Assembly: GCF_026210795.1 (NCBI RefSeq)
Contig: NC_089436.1
Coordinates: forward strand, 3,286,001 to 3,350,000
Source: Rhizophagus irregularis
Lineage: Eukaryota; Glomeromycota; Glomeromycetes; Glomerales; Glomeraceae
Length of the DNA: 64,000 nt
Reading direction: 5' to 3'
The notes beneath the pieces were generated by a model. It had not been told where the DNA came from, searched no databases, and worked only from the letters and a program-made list of their open reading frames with translations. Each line of letters opens with the position of its first letter. Positions within the stretch are counted from its first letter, which is position 1. This document shows, one piece after another, positions 1-11,700 of the stretch. Position numbers and translations under genes: made by a program.

Positions 1-2122
1 CAGTACAACATAATGTTTTAATTTTTTTGCAGGTAAAACTTTCCTTTTTTGGAAACTTGTGTACGTCACGTGATACAATGGTTCAAGTCGGTTCAAGTCG
101 GATTTGAACCGAACCGAGCTGGGAACCGTAAGCTGACTCCAAAATCAAGTTTTCCCATCTCTAATTTCGACAGAATTTTTGAGGCCCACGCTCAATCACG
201 TGACAAATCGTCAGCAATCAACAACTAGTACATTCATGTGATTATGTGAAGACCTAAATATAAAATTCCAGTCCTTCCAAGGATTAGTTCCATTTATTTC
301 TGACTATAAATAATTCGATTTTTTAATCTTTGTTGCAACTCATATTTCGTGTGTTAACTCTATACAAATTCATGTAAACTATATTTATTAACCTTACCTG
401 GACTCGCAGTCTGTCGAGCACGTCGCATAAAGCTTCGTCGATCGATTAACTATCTACAAAAGCAATTTATATCCTAGCCAGCCGTTAGTTCATACTACAT
501 GTACTATATAATGAACTAACGAGTGAGGTCCCTTAGGAATGATTTGGTGCAAAGTATCCTGTTATTGATGATTAGCAGTTTTATTAAAAAAACTGTAGAA
601 AAGAAAAACACTCTCTGCCTCTTTAAAGTATACCTTCCAAGGCGTTTTGTCAGTTTTAAAGTTTCTTGAGGGTCCTACAATAAAATGAAAAATGAAAAGG
701 TTTAAAAAATTCCAAAGTTAAAAAATTATACTATTCCAAATAAAAAGCAATATTAATTATATTAATTGAATTGTTTAAGATTATGATTACTAGATTATGA
801 GACTATATATAACGATAAATCCTGATACATCGATATCGCATAATTAATCGTTTTCAAAAAGTTTATCGATCTACAATACAAAACGACAAGTCACATGATT
901 ATTACATATATTTTCTTATTAACTATTAACTCTAGCTTTTTTAAGGAACTTGATTTTGCATGAAGCAATAAATCAACTACAAATCATTTTTACTCGTCAC
1001 AATAATAAGCAAAGTATTATTAGATTCGTAACGGTATGATTAATAAACAGATTATCATACTGGTTAAATATCATAGGATAATATTACTGTGCATGATCAG
1101 TCACGAGTAAACATTAATTGCATCATCGATTTATATTTTTAAAAGTAATCAAGAAAGTAATGAAATGGTATAAAAATCTCAAAGTAATAATATTACTCCG
1201 ATGCTTTTACTTTCCACTAGGACAGGTTTCTTTCCAGGACGTGAAAAAGATAGCTTGTCAATGGTTTCAAAAAATTTTTTATATTATTTGAGTAATTATT
1301 TATGAAGTTATAATAAAATAAATGTACTTGCATATTTTTATTATATAAAATAATAATGAATAAATTTCAATAATTCTGCTGTAACACCGTTTTTAATTAC
1401 GTACAGTATATACAATTTCAATTGGATGAAGAGTCACGCATACTACACTTGCAACGAAGCCATAAGTCGTCTTGAGAGGTTGACAGGTTTCTTATTAGTA
1501 CTACAGGAAGATTTTACAGTATTGCCAACAACTGATTATAAGACACTAAAGTCATGCCCTAACGTGTAATTTAATAAATACTTGTTCTCCTTTTTTGATA
1601 TTACGGGCTGCTTCGATTCACGTTGAAAAATCGGGGCGAATGGAAATGGTTCTCCGCGTTGAATTGATTTGGATGTATCGTCTGAACAACGGGCATTTGG
1701 ATTGCAATCACGATTGAAAAAAGATTATAGGGTATAATTGTTCCGTTAATGTCAAAGGATAAAAAAAACAGAATTGGGTTTGAGCTTCATATAAATTGTT
1801 AGATAGATCCATGGTTCGTATTATGGAGATCTCCAATAATTTCATTAATTCAAAATAGAAGTATACAGTATAGCCATAAGGCCGTGCTGGAACCAACGAA
1901 GTCGAATGTTGGAAGGAGAAAAGGTGTTTGATCTCTTAAATGTCCAAAGGACAAATATTTCGTTGTTTGGTAATAGCAAAGATTTTGAAAACAACTAATA
2001 AAAGAGGAATTTAGTTTCTTTGTTTACTATTGCATACAATAAACCAAGCTTTTTTTCGAATTTGCTTTTGGGTACGTTAAACTTTTCGAACTAGTTGATT
2101 TGTTGTAAAAATCGCATTACAA
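1..2122. other. gene-poor AT-rich region
   Basis: No convincing coding region was found. The only long open stretch (1708-1896, minus) has no recognisable motif. Near 150-165 the sequence TTTTCCCATCTCTA resembles the right end of a hAT-type transposon whose body would lie left of the window, but no partner end or target duplication can be seen. Confidence 0.5.
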
Positions 2123-2799
2123 CCCTATAAAAAATAAGTGTCCGGAAATTGTCCGGAAATTGTCCGGAAAATTTGTCTAAATAATTGTCCGGAAAATGTC
2201 CAGAAAATGCCAGGTACCATGTCCAGAAATTGTTCCGAAAACACACTCGTTTCCGGACACTCATTTTGTCCAGAATTTGTCCGGAAATTGACCTGAAATA
2301 TTTTTTCATAAAATTTGGCACAAAAAGATGATCAACAGGTGACCATCATTATAATTGCTTTTAACTTAATGTTTTATATTATAGATATATAGTATTTTTG
2401 CCTGCTCAGCAAATTTAATTAGTATGACAAAGAAGGTTATGAATGTCAGTCTTGTGCTTTTTGCATTTTTTTACAAAATTAATTTATCCTTTTTTGGAAG
2501 TAGCGTCCAGAATTTGTCCAGAATTTTTTCATGTCCGGAATTTGTCCAGCTCAAATTATCTGAATTTTTACTATGTCCGGAATTTGTCCAGGTTTATCTG
2601 TCCGGAATTTGTCCAAAATTTTATACTGGACAAATTCTGGATATATTCTGGACAAAGTCCGGATATGTCAAAATTTTAGGTATCAAATTTGTAGCAAAAA
2701 ATAGACATTTTCCGGACAATTTCTGGACATGCCAGATTTATTCTGGACAATTTCCGGACATTTTCGTAGACATTTTCCGGACATTTATTTTTTATAGGG
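2123..2799. mobile_element. TIR element rich in TCCGGA palindromes (CCCTATA family)
   Basis: The left end reads CCCTATAAAAAATAAGTGTC and the right end is its near-exact inverse, finishing in TTTTTTATAGGG. Both ends are flanked by CAA (2120-2122 and 2800-2802), a likely 3-bp target-site duplication. The interior is two opposed arrays of short units built on the palindrome TCCGGA (GTCCGGAAATT and variants). Open frames on both strands here simply translate the repeats. There is no transposase, so it is presumably non-autonomous. Relatives lie at 27662-29225 and from 63878 to the window end. Confidence 0.75.
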
Positions 2800-2989
2800 C
2801 AATTGATCCTTTTTTTATATTCTTTGTTGTTATTATACCGAATTCTTGTGATCGTGAAGCACCAGAAAAGCTAACTGGTGACATTTTGATGTTCTTTCCA
2901 GAGATTTTATCCAAGAGCTTCTGAACAGAAGCAGAACTCTCTGGGGTGCAACGCTCTTGACTACGAAATGTCTCAAGGGTAAGCTCCAC

Positions 2990-3460
2990 GACTTGGGAAC
3001 TTACAAAATTTTCCAACTTGTTCGACCAATATGTAACGATCCGAGCCCAAATTATTCAAAAACATCGTATTTTGGTAATGTTCTTTAAAGTAACGATCCT
3101 TTTCACGCTCCCACGCATTCTAATCAACACCTGCTACTTGTCATCTATTAACAATTTGAAATAGCCTCTCCAACGCACTTGCTGCTATATCGAATCCATT
3201 GCACTTCGCCAATGCCTCTGCTTCTCTCTATTTAGTACTTTTATATTCACCACTAATGATTTTTTGTTCAAAGAGAGAGCAAGCATAAGCGGCATAGACT
3301 ACCGCAAGTTAAGGATACCCAAGTTTAATGAAGATTTGCGCATGGTTGACCATAATCGCGGTTCTTCAGGTGTAACTTCAATCCCTTTAGTATATTCTTG
3401 TCGTGCGGTCTCGAATCCTCCATACACAAATGCTTTATTGCCTTTTTCTCGGTAATTCAT
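2990..3460 (-). pseudogene. decayed TPR-repeat protein gene
   Basis: Reading the minus strand leftward from about 3460 gives a tetratricopeptide-like segment: YREKGNKAFVYGGFETAR followed by YTKGIEVTPEEPRLW and a LNLG ending. This has the A/G/Y/P spacing typical of TPR helices. Further on, segments such as REAEALAKCNGFDIAASALE and FLNNLGSDRYILVEQ appear, broken by stop codons and frame changes. I infer the remnant of a TPR-containing gene; the exact family is not identified. No intact start or splice structure could be traced. It lies directly beside the TIR element at 2123-2799. Confidence 0.5.
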
Positions 3461-4153
3461 TATTTGGGTAGTGTGTAAAAAGATATGCCAATAGTGTCTT
3501 CAAAGATGTCAATAATAAAATTAGGAAACGGAACCTACTTTAGATCCCAAAATTTAAAGCATGCTGTTCCTTTGTTGCTTTAGTATAGTTAACAATACGA
3601 GTTATCGGAGACATTGTATCAAAGAAAAACAGCAAATATGTGATTATAGGATATATTAATAATAACACTATAATAACAAAAATACAGTAATCTGAATATT
3701 GATTGGTATTATAACTATAAGTTTTATATTCGCAAAAAAAGTGCACAAAAAAAAATTTTTTATGAGAAGTGTAAAAGATCCTAGTTTTTTTTTTTTTTGA
3801 GCAAATTCGTTCGAACCTTTATTGAAATAGAAAAACAAAATACATACGAATTTGTAATCATGTTGTGTCTTAGACACCTACAAACAATACTTGACTACAC
3901 TAGCTAGCTTAACAAAGTAAAAACTAAAAAGCCTGCCGGCTCAAAAATGGGGGGAGGTAAAAATAAACTTACCCAATAGGGCGAACAATTGAGAAAAACT
4001 AAAATAAGGAATTTTAAACAAGAATAAAAACTCGGTCAATAATTTTAATGTTACCCAGTATCCACTATTCTAAAACCTAAAAAATTTAGTTTGCTATCCT
4101 AAATTAATTTACGCAAAGCGTCTAAAATTTCTGCTAAGACCTTTGATCGTGAC
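3461..4153. other. non-coding spacer
   Basis: AT-rich sequence with a poly-T run at about 3786-3799. The two overlapping minus-strand open frames (3540-3877) are short and built on AT-rich codons with no motif. I see no gene. Confidence 0.5.
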
Positions 4154-5102
4154 TAGTGGTGCAGACTTTTGAACCTTAGGTAGTTACGTCATTTTTTTTT
4201 CAACGTCCCATCAGTAGCGTCACATTGACGTATGACGCTATAAATGACTTTTGCCATATGGATCTTTTTAGACTTTTAGACTTTACATAAACTTTTGACG
4301 TAATTACTTTTAAATTTTTTAGGCTTTACAATATAAACTTTTATTTTTTATTTTATTTATTTGAAAACTGCTTTTAAGTTTCGAAATTTAATATATCGCC
4401 ATATACTACTCTATAATTTTAGAAGATTTACAAATCCAATCTCTCAGGATGGAGAAAATGAGGACCCAGAAATATATATATAGGGGTCAGGTGATGAAAA
4501 AAATTTTTTACTATGAGCTGTACGCATTTTTTCAGGGCCGGAATTATGATAATGCCAGTCGGTTACTATAATAGGAAATAAAATTCTGACTGGCACTATC
4601 AAAAATTATCTAAAAAAGGAAAGATTTTCGTGATTTTTCTAGTTCAAAATACGCAAACTCAAACCTGACCCTCTAATATATATTTCTGGGTCATAGAAAA
4701 TGGATTGCGTGAAGAACTAAATATACCTAATACTAATAAGGAATTTAAAAATAATATAGATTTTAATCCTATTAACATAGTTGATGATGTTTAAATACTA
4801 GATTAGAGTAAATTGTTTACATGTTATCATTACGATTTTATATCCTTCGTTTATATACTGGTAATAGTAAAATTGCATACTATAGAAAAATGTTAAATAA
4901 TGTGTTAATTAAAAGAAGCAGTAATTGTTATATTTTTAATTATATATAAATAATAAAAATATGCTAAATTATTTAATATTTTTATTTGTTTTAATTATTC
5001 AATTATTTTTTTTAATTACGTCATACGTCAAAACTGTATGAAGTTACGTCCATAATGTTACGTCACTTGAGACCGCATTACCATCAAAAGTTTGCACCAC
5101 TA
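4154..5102. mobile_element. hAT-type non-autonomous element (MITE)
   Basis: The terminal inverted repeats are TAGTGGTGCAGACTTTTGA on the left and its inverse (TCAAAAGTTTGCACCACTA) on the right. The flanks ATCGTGAC (4146-4153) and ATCGTGAT (5103-5110) match at 7 of 8 positions, the 8-bp target duplication expected for hAT elements. Subterminal ACGTCA/TGACGT motifs occur at both ends. There is no transposase frame. A smaller foldback element sits inside at 4463-4692. Confidence 0.8.
4463..4692. mobile_element. 230-bp foldback MITE (GACCCAGAAATATAT family)
   Basis: It starts GACCCAGAAATATATATA and ends with the inverse, TATATATTTCTGGGTC. A second inner inverted pair (GATAATGCCAGTC and GACTGGCACTATC) makes it a near-complete hairpin. 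A copy of one arm recurs at 26287. It is nested in the hAT MITE. Confidence 0.7.
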
Positions 5103-6078
5103 ATCGTGATGCCTTACGGGACTTGTCCTTCTTTGCTTCTTTGGCTTGTCAGACTTTTGGTTAATTTTATTTTATGAGGCAATAGAAAAAACCGAGAAAT
5201 GGTTTAAATTATTTTTTAGAAATGATCCTGTAATTGCAAAATTTACCCATGATTTCATTGAGAAATACATTTAGTAAGTTATGACCTGGATGATTGAATA
5301 TATAAAACAAAAAAAATTCCAATATAAATAATTTTGAATTATGCAACATGAAATGCGTGATGCTTCTGCACCCAATTCATTCCATATTTATTATAGTAAA
5401 ATGTTATCATGGTCATGTGCACAAATCATGAGATTCTTGTGGTTCCGGTTAATGAAATTTTGGTTGGACGTTTATATAAGATAATGTCCCCCCCCTCAAG
5501 ACTCCCAGGATGATGCAATTGGTCGCAGAAGATCACATTGTCATTATCAAAGCTATTAGTGGCTTTTTTTTTATATTTTTTTCAGTTCTTATAAACTGGG
5601 AAATTTTAAATTTTTAATACAGGAAAAAAATTTTATTCAATCTCTAAAAAGATGATTGGCTGATTTTAATAAATTTTCTGCGGGTGAAAAGAAAAATTGA
5701 CTATGATTGGACAAAGTCGGCATCACATGACCAAATAAAAATATATTTTTTCTTTTTCGTGACATTCACATTCACATGACCTGGCCAGTGATGAGAAACC
5801 AACAATTTTTTATTTATTTGGCATTATAGACCGAAATTTTTTAAATTTATTTTCAATTTTTCAAACCGAAAAAAAAATTGGTTTTTTATTTTTTCAAAAT
5901 AAAAAAAAAGATGATTTTAATTGGTTTCAATTTTTTTTAAAAAATATATTATTTTTCAGTTTCTTAAAGTTTGAATTTTTTTTTTATTTATTCATTTTTT
6001 ATTTACTTCTCAATTTATTTATTTTATAATTAACATTAATATATCTAATTTACCTAAATATCGATTGTTAAACTATAT
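5103..6078. other. non-coding spacer
   Basis: Very AT-rich with long A and T runs and a C8 tract near 5488-5495. No open frame or motif of note. Confidence 0.5.
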
Positions 6079-6337
6079 TGTAATACCTAAGCCCGTGATA
6101 AGTCACATTTGCCACCTTAGATATTGACAAAATAATACTTTATTAATAATATAAATAAATACAATAATATGCTTGGTTTAATAATATTAAATAACGGTTA
6201 AATATTTATCCTAAAATTTCTTTTTATTTTCAAAAATTCGTATCCTGATTTTTGATAAGATCAAATATTTCTGCCTTTTATAAGAATTTTCTCGGACGTT
6301 ACATTCTTAACGTCACCTGATTTTCTGAATTGTATAG
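6079..6337 (-). repeat. older solo LTR, 3' part (split by the retrotransposon)
   Basis: Read on the minus strand, this ends like the LTR of the element beside it: the AATAATATGCTTGGTTTAAT block and the TGTAAT...CCTAAGCCC terminus match the inverse of the LTR 3' end with clear divergence. Its other half lies at 17458-17582, so the 11.1-kb element landed inside this older, oppositely oriented LTR. ATAG at 6334-6337 is one copy of the target duplication. Confidence 0.85.
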
Positions 6338-7020
6338 TGTAATGCCGTAGTATATCTAGTAAATTTATTAATTGTGAGGCGCAGTATTACATTTAGTCTT
6401 AGTGTATAAAATTTTAACTTATTTTTATTTTTATTTTAAATCGGACCGAAAAGTCGTTAAACTATTAGTCATGAGAATCAAGGATAATTGGACCGAGAAG
6501 TCGTTAAACTAATAATCACATGGATTAAGGTAATTGGTCCGTGATGACCTTAAACCATTAGTCACGAGATTTAAGGATAAATGAGGATCCGAAAGATACT
6601 AAATTGAATGAAATCAAGTGATCTGAGGTGTCAAGTGATTAATTTGTTGATCACTACGTTAATATTATAAATCATAATTCAGGAGTTTATGATGATCAAA
6701 TGGATACAAAATTAAGATAATGGAAATACTTTAAAACAATGGAAATACTTTAAAACAATGGAAATACTTTAATAATTTAAATCCATGAATCGAAATTATG
6801 AATTTTAGTTACACAAAAACAAACATAAAAGGGCGTGAAGATCACCTTTTGGAAAGGACAGAGGGAGAAAATTAGACGAATTTTGTTATGAATTATTTAT
6901 TTTGTTATTTAATGTTATTAAACCAAGCATATTATTGTATTTATTTATATTATTAATAAAGAGTCATTTTGTTAATACCTGAGGTGGCAAACATAATTCT
7001 CTATGGGCTCAGGTGTTACA
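6338..7020 (+). repeat. 5' LTR (683 bp)
   Basis: Begins TGTAATGCCGTAG and ends CAGGTGTTACA, with TG...CA termini. It contains a 3-fold tandem repeat of about 21 bp (AATGGAAATACTTTAAAAC) at roughly 6719-6770 and repeated blocks around GACCGAAAAGTCGTTAAAC. No difference from the 3' LTR was found by eye. Confidence 0.97.
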
Positions 7021-7022
7021 AG

Positions 7023-7038
7023 TGGTGCATGCTCCGAG
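7023..7038 (+). other. primer-binding site (tRNA-Gly-like primer)
   Basis: TGGTGCATGCTCCGAG begins 2 nt after the 5' LTR. Its complement would be a tRNA 3' end finishing GCATGCACCA, so the primer acceptor stem would start GCATGCT. The tRNA-Gly-like sequence at 16671 begins with exactly these seven bases. Confidence 0.75.
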
Positions 7039-7922
7039 AAAGGAAAAGTGATCATCCTCACATGATCACTACAGGTTATAAGTACAGGATCTCTGAGAAA
7101 AGAAAATGATCACCCCCACGTGATCATTAGAAGTTACAAATAAAGGATCGACGAAGTTAAGGAATTATAAAATTAAAAGTTCTAAGTCTTGGTTAAAAAA
7201 GAATTTAAGGCGTATTAACGTTAAATTTTAATAAAATAAAGTTAAATATTTTAAAGGATACGTGAAAATTATGGTTACCAAGGTAAAAGGTATTAATTTG
7301 GGTGAGTATGACCATAAATGTATAAAGAGATAATGTTAAAAATTAAATTTTTGATCTAACTTGACCACCGGCTGATAAGTCAATGAAAAATTATTATTAT
7401 AATAATTTTCATACATATGAACCAAATATGTATGGTAGTAATTGATTATCAAGGGAAATGCGAGGCTAATCAAGTTAGAAGGGGTTTTAATAGAAAATTG
7501 TAAATAAGTTCCATGAATTAAGGATTAAAAATAATTTTTATAAATAATTGAGGTTAAGTTAAGGATAAAAAAGTGTACCCAAAAACCGACACTATAAATA
7601 CGATGGTAGGGTAATTCTGTGTGAACTCAATTGAGGTTTTCTGTGTGATCAATTGAGAATAATTCTGTGTGAACTCAATTGAGGTTTTCTGTGTGATCAA
7701 TTGAGAATAGTTCTGTGTGAGCTTTTTCTGTGTGAACTCAATTGAGGTATTCTGTGTGATCAATTGAGAATAGTTCTGTGTGAACTTCCAAAAACAATTC
7801 TGTGTGAGGGTACCCAAGAAGAATCATGATTAACGTTAACAAAAATTAAAATAATATTTGCTGGGCAAATATATTCAAGGAAAGTTATAAGAAGGTGAGG
7901 AATTCGATCTCTCACCCATAAA
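7039..7922 (+). other. retrotransposon 5' leader
   Basis: Untranslated leader between the primer-binding site and the first small frame. It is AT-rich and includes the tandem repeat block annotated separately. A packaging or translation-control function is possible but cannot be shown from sequence alone. Confidence 0.6.
7613..7811 (+). repeat. leader tandem repeat with TCAATTGA palindromes
   Basis: Units of about 48 bp alternate TTCTGTGTGAACTCAATTGA and TTCTGTGTGATCAATTGAGA, giving roughly four degraded copies plus partial ones. Each carries the palindrome TCAATTGA. The minus-strand frame over this block only translates the repeat. Confidence 0.85.
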
Positions 7923-8081
7923 ATGGAATACAAAATCAATTTAACAAAAGAGGATTCAGAAAAATATTTGTGTAAAGGAAAAGGAATTAAATTAAAAATT
8001 TATAATGAAGATAATAAGGCCATCAGTCTAAAGACTATCTATGATGTTAGACCACCCAAGAAGAAAAAAAGAGATGTTTGA
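7923..8081 (+). CDS. small accessory frame 1 of the retrotransposon
   Basis: A 52-residue open frame from an ATG at 7923, beginning MEYKINLTKEDSEKYL and ending in the basic stretch PPKKKKRDV, which looks like a nuclear localisation signal. It overlaps the next frame by a few bases in another phase. It may be the N-terminal part of one accessory protein joined by a frameshift, or an upstream regulatory ORF. No homology recognised. Confidence 0.4.
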   Translation: MEYKINLTKEDSEKYLCKGKGIKLKIYNEDNKAISLKTIYDVRPPKKKKRDV

Positions 8082-8605
8082 CCTGTGATAATAGAGAACA
8101 TGTGAAAAGGACCAAAAGTGAGAATAAAGTGGAAAGATTTATAAATGAATTGTTGACACCGGTAAATGTGGAAGACCTATTGATACCAGAAATACAAAAT
8201 GTAGAAATTCATGATGTTGAAAAATTAGTAGAAAGATACATCAGTCTTGGAAATACAAATGGTAAAAACATCTTAATATGGTACAATATTGGACAAATTT
8301 TTGAACGAGAAATTAAAGCAAGAATAAATCAAACAAAGCCAGACCAGACAGCTAGAGAAGAATTATATGATGAAATGATGGAATTTATAGTTAATGAAAG
8401 TACTGATGAAAAACAAAAGAAAAAGGAAGCATTAAGGAAAAGGATGCAAGGAGCTATAAAAATATATAAACTTTTTACTGAAATTGGTCAAGATAAGATA
8501 TATAGAGTAAAGGAAACATTTGTAATGACTATTATAAAATTGACAAATCCGGAAATACAACAAATAATCGGACAAATCAAATATGGATTCACACTCCAAC
8601 CTTAG
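8078..8605 (+). CDS. accessory ORF of the retrotransposon, unknown function
   Basis: A 175-residue frame that lacks an ATG near its start; the first possible initiator is a TTG at 8078, and the previous small frame overlaps it. The protein is charged and predicted largely helical: LVERYISLGNTNGKN, then IWYNIGQIFEREIKARI, then a lysine-rich helix around EKQKKKEALRKRM. I do not recognise the family. Its position between leader and gag, on the coding strand of the element, suggests an element-encoded accessory protein, perhaps reached from the 7923 ATG by a frameshift. Alternatively it could be a degraded exon of a captured host gene. Confidence 0.45.
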   Translation: MTCDNREHVKRTKSENKVERFINELLTPVNVEDLLIPEIQNVEIHDVEKLVERYISLGNTNGKNILIWYNIGQIFEREIKARINQTKPDQTAREELYDEMMEFIVNESTDEKQKKKEALRKRMQGAIKIYKLFTEIGQDKIYRVKETFVMTIIKLTNPEIQQIIGQIKYGFTLQP

Positions 8606-8771
8606 GTTGGGAATTTTAAGGAAAAATATAAATTTATTTGTACAAACCTGTAAACTACCATACTCAGTAATGAACAAATGAGGTAAAGGCAAGCCCAGTA
8701 TAGGTCAAATAAAATATAAAAGAAGGATAAAAAGTAAAAGATGTGAAAATTTTCAGAGAATTTTATTAAAA

Positions 8772-11700
8772 ATGGAATGGTACCATGTTTGGAACGCTGA
8801 ATATATAAACCATAAACAAGAACATGACCTAGGAGTGATAGAACCAGAGGAATGTTTAGCATGTGAAATATGTAATCCAATAGAAAGAGAAGTACCAGTA
8901 GTATTCAAGAAATTTTGGGATGCGTTATTTAAATTTGAAGATACGATACTAATGTACAATAATGTAACATTAAAAGGATTATTAGACCTAGTAAGTATGG
9001 ATAATAAAGAAAGGGAGGACACGATACATAAAGGGAAATGTAGGAATATAGTAGACAGAATAATTGAATCAATAAGGTACAGACAACAACCAAAAATGAA
9101 AGAAAAAGGTTTGAGAATAATAATGGTAGTAATTGTAAGGGATTGTATTGAAGGGAATCTAGAAAATGAGGTATTTGATCGATTAATTGGATGCCCAGAA
9201 ATAATGGAACATGGATATATTTTAGAAGACTGGGATGTTGAAAATAGATTTCAAAAGTTTTGGGAATGGTATAACACAATATTAGAAAATGATACGAAAG
9301 CAAAGTATGTAGCACCAGGTGCAATAACACAATTTAGAAAATTGTTATACGTGGAAGAAAGAATAATCGAATTAGGAGAAGATGAAATAGTGTACTTAAT
9401 AACAAGTATTGATTACGAAGAACCATGGTTATCAATAAAGGAACAGAACCAGAGGTTGGATAGATATATACAAGAAATAGTACAAAGATTCATAAAGACC
9501 AAACAATTTACAAGGGAACCTGAAGATTCAGAAAGTGATGAAGCTAAAGATAGCCCTGAAAGTTATGAATTGGGAAATACTAGTGATGATGAAGAAGTTT
9601 ATGAAGTAAGAGGAGAGGATAATGTTGAATGGACAATAAGGAAATTAAAAGGGAAAATCGAAGAAATGGGTGGAAGATTTACTGATAAAAACATATATAG
9701 AATGTGGGACCTAAGGATAAGAATGGAATTGATATTAACAGAGGACTTTTTAGGTACATTTTTCGAATTAATGGGACTAAGTGATGAAAAACTAAAGGAT
9801 GAGATAAATGAATGGTTAATAAGGGAAACAGTAACATGCGAGGATTGTGGGAACAAAAAATTACCTGATATGATGGAAGGTCCACAACAATGTAGAAAGT
9901 GTGAATTAGCCGAGGTATTAGAATTACAAGATGATTTAGAAAAATTAGGATATGAACTAGATATATTAGAGACAAGGAGAATAAAGGAGTTAAGGATAAG
10001 CAATAGTATAATATTAACAACAGAATTCATGGAAAAATATTTTCAAGAAATCGATTCAGATGATAAAGAATTAAGGATAAAATTATATGAATGGATAAAT
10101 GAAAATACCACATTTTGTAATGAATGTGGAATAAGATGGATAAACAATAAATTTGACGAAGGAAAAACCAAGTGTAGGGATTGTGAAAATGACGAAAATG
10201 AAATTGATATCAGGGTTAAAAGATTAAAACAAATATGTGATGATAATAAAATAGGAATAACTAATGGAGAGTTATTGAGGTTAATCAGTATGGGATATAC
10301 TGATGGAGAAATATTGGATCAAGAATTTATTGAAATATTCCAAGGAAATAAAAATGAAATGGAGGAAAATTTAAGGCGAATATTAGATAAATTTCTAAAA
10401 CAGCAAGCTGGAATTGAGGATAGTGAAAGTAGTGGAAATAAATCTGATGATGAAGAATCGGGTGGGTCTGAAAATAAATCAGATGGATCTGGAAAAGATG
10501 GAGAAATTTTAAATCCAAATGAAAGTGATAACAATGAAAATTTTGAAGAACCTTATGAAGAAAACATTATAAATAGACCTGGTTTTGACTCAAGTGAAAG
10601 TTCAGAATCAAATTCTGAGGATAAAAGCGAAATATCTGATTATAATATAGAAAATTTATTTGAAACACCTTTAATACCACCGATACCACCAATCCCACCA
10701 ATAGTACCAATAATTATGGGAGCAACAAGAGCTGAAGTAAGGGAAGATTTTAGAGCGGCTTTACTAGCAGCAACGGGACATGATATAGGAGGTAATTGGG
10801 CTGGATTAGTCGCAGCCAACCCATTAGCAAATGCAATTGAGGATGCAGGAAATGTAGCTGGAGGAATAATTAGTATGCCACAATTTTATGGAAGGGAAGA
10901 AGAAGACATAAACGATTGGGTAAGACAATTTGAAACAGCATTTACTGCTATAGGAAAAGCAGCAGGAGTAAATGGAGCTAGACAAGCAGCAATGGCAGCT
11001 ACCTGTTTGAAAGGTGCAGCAGCACAATGGTATAATGAAAAGAAGGAAGCAAACAATGGTCATTTGGTAAATTGGCAAGATAACGATAATGATAATGATT
11101 TAAAACATAGGATTAAACAAAGATTTACCAGGGAAGATGTTAGAAAAAGGAAAATGTTAGAATTAAGGAAAATAACACAAGGAGTAAATGAAAATGTTGA
11201 GGCATATACGATAAGGTTTAGACAAATATTAAGGATAGCTACCAGAGGCCATGCATTAGATGATGAATTACAAGTGGATAATTATATCGAAGGATTAACA
11301 CCAACATTGGGATATCAAGTCAGAAGACAAAACCCAGCAAATTTAAATGATGCAGTGAATACAGCAAGAAGAGAAGAGGAAGCTACTAATGAATTAATAA
11401 GAAAGACACGTGGTATATCAGTTAGTACCCAAAGAAAAGGAATCGATATACAAGATGACAAACCAAAGAATATATTTGAAAAACCATTGGAGAAAAATTA
11501 TGAGGATGACCTTGCCGACATGTTTAAAAAATTAGAGGTAAAACTAGTAAATCAACTTGGAGGGCAAAAGAGACCACCAAACAATAATAATAGACAAGGA
11601 CCACCACCTCGAGCATGTTATAATTGTAAACAACCAGGACATTATGCAAATGAATGTAGGGTAAATAATGGTCAAAGAAACTATGGAAGACCAAATAATC

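Noticed and set aside
150..165. Right end of a hAT element at the left window edge
   Set aside because: Only one end is visible; no target duplication or partner can be checked inside the window.
2424..2924. A 166-codon plus-strand frame
   Set aside because: Mostly translates TCCGGA repeats of the TIR element and its flank; no gene-like composition.
3540..3877. Two overlapping minus-strand frames of 68 and 69 codons
   Set aside because: AT-rich with no motif, spanning a poly-T run; nothing supports a gene.
7554..7817. Minus-strand frame with repeated TQNYSQLITQKTSIEF
   Set aside because: Direct translation of the leader tandem repeat in the wrong orientation.
9599..10030. Minus-strand frames of more than 100 codons within gag
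   Set aside because: Antisense shadows of the AT-rich gag coding region.
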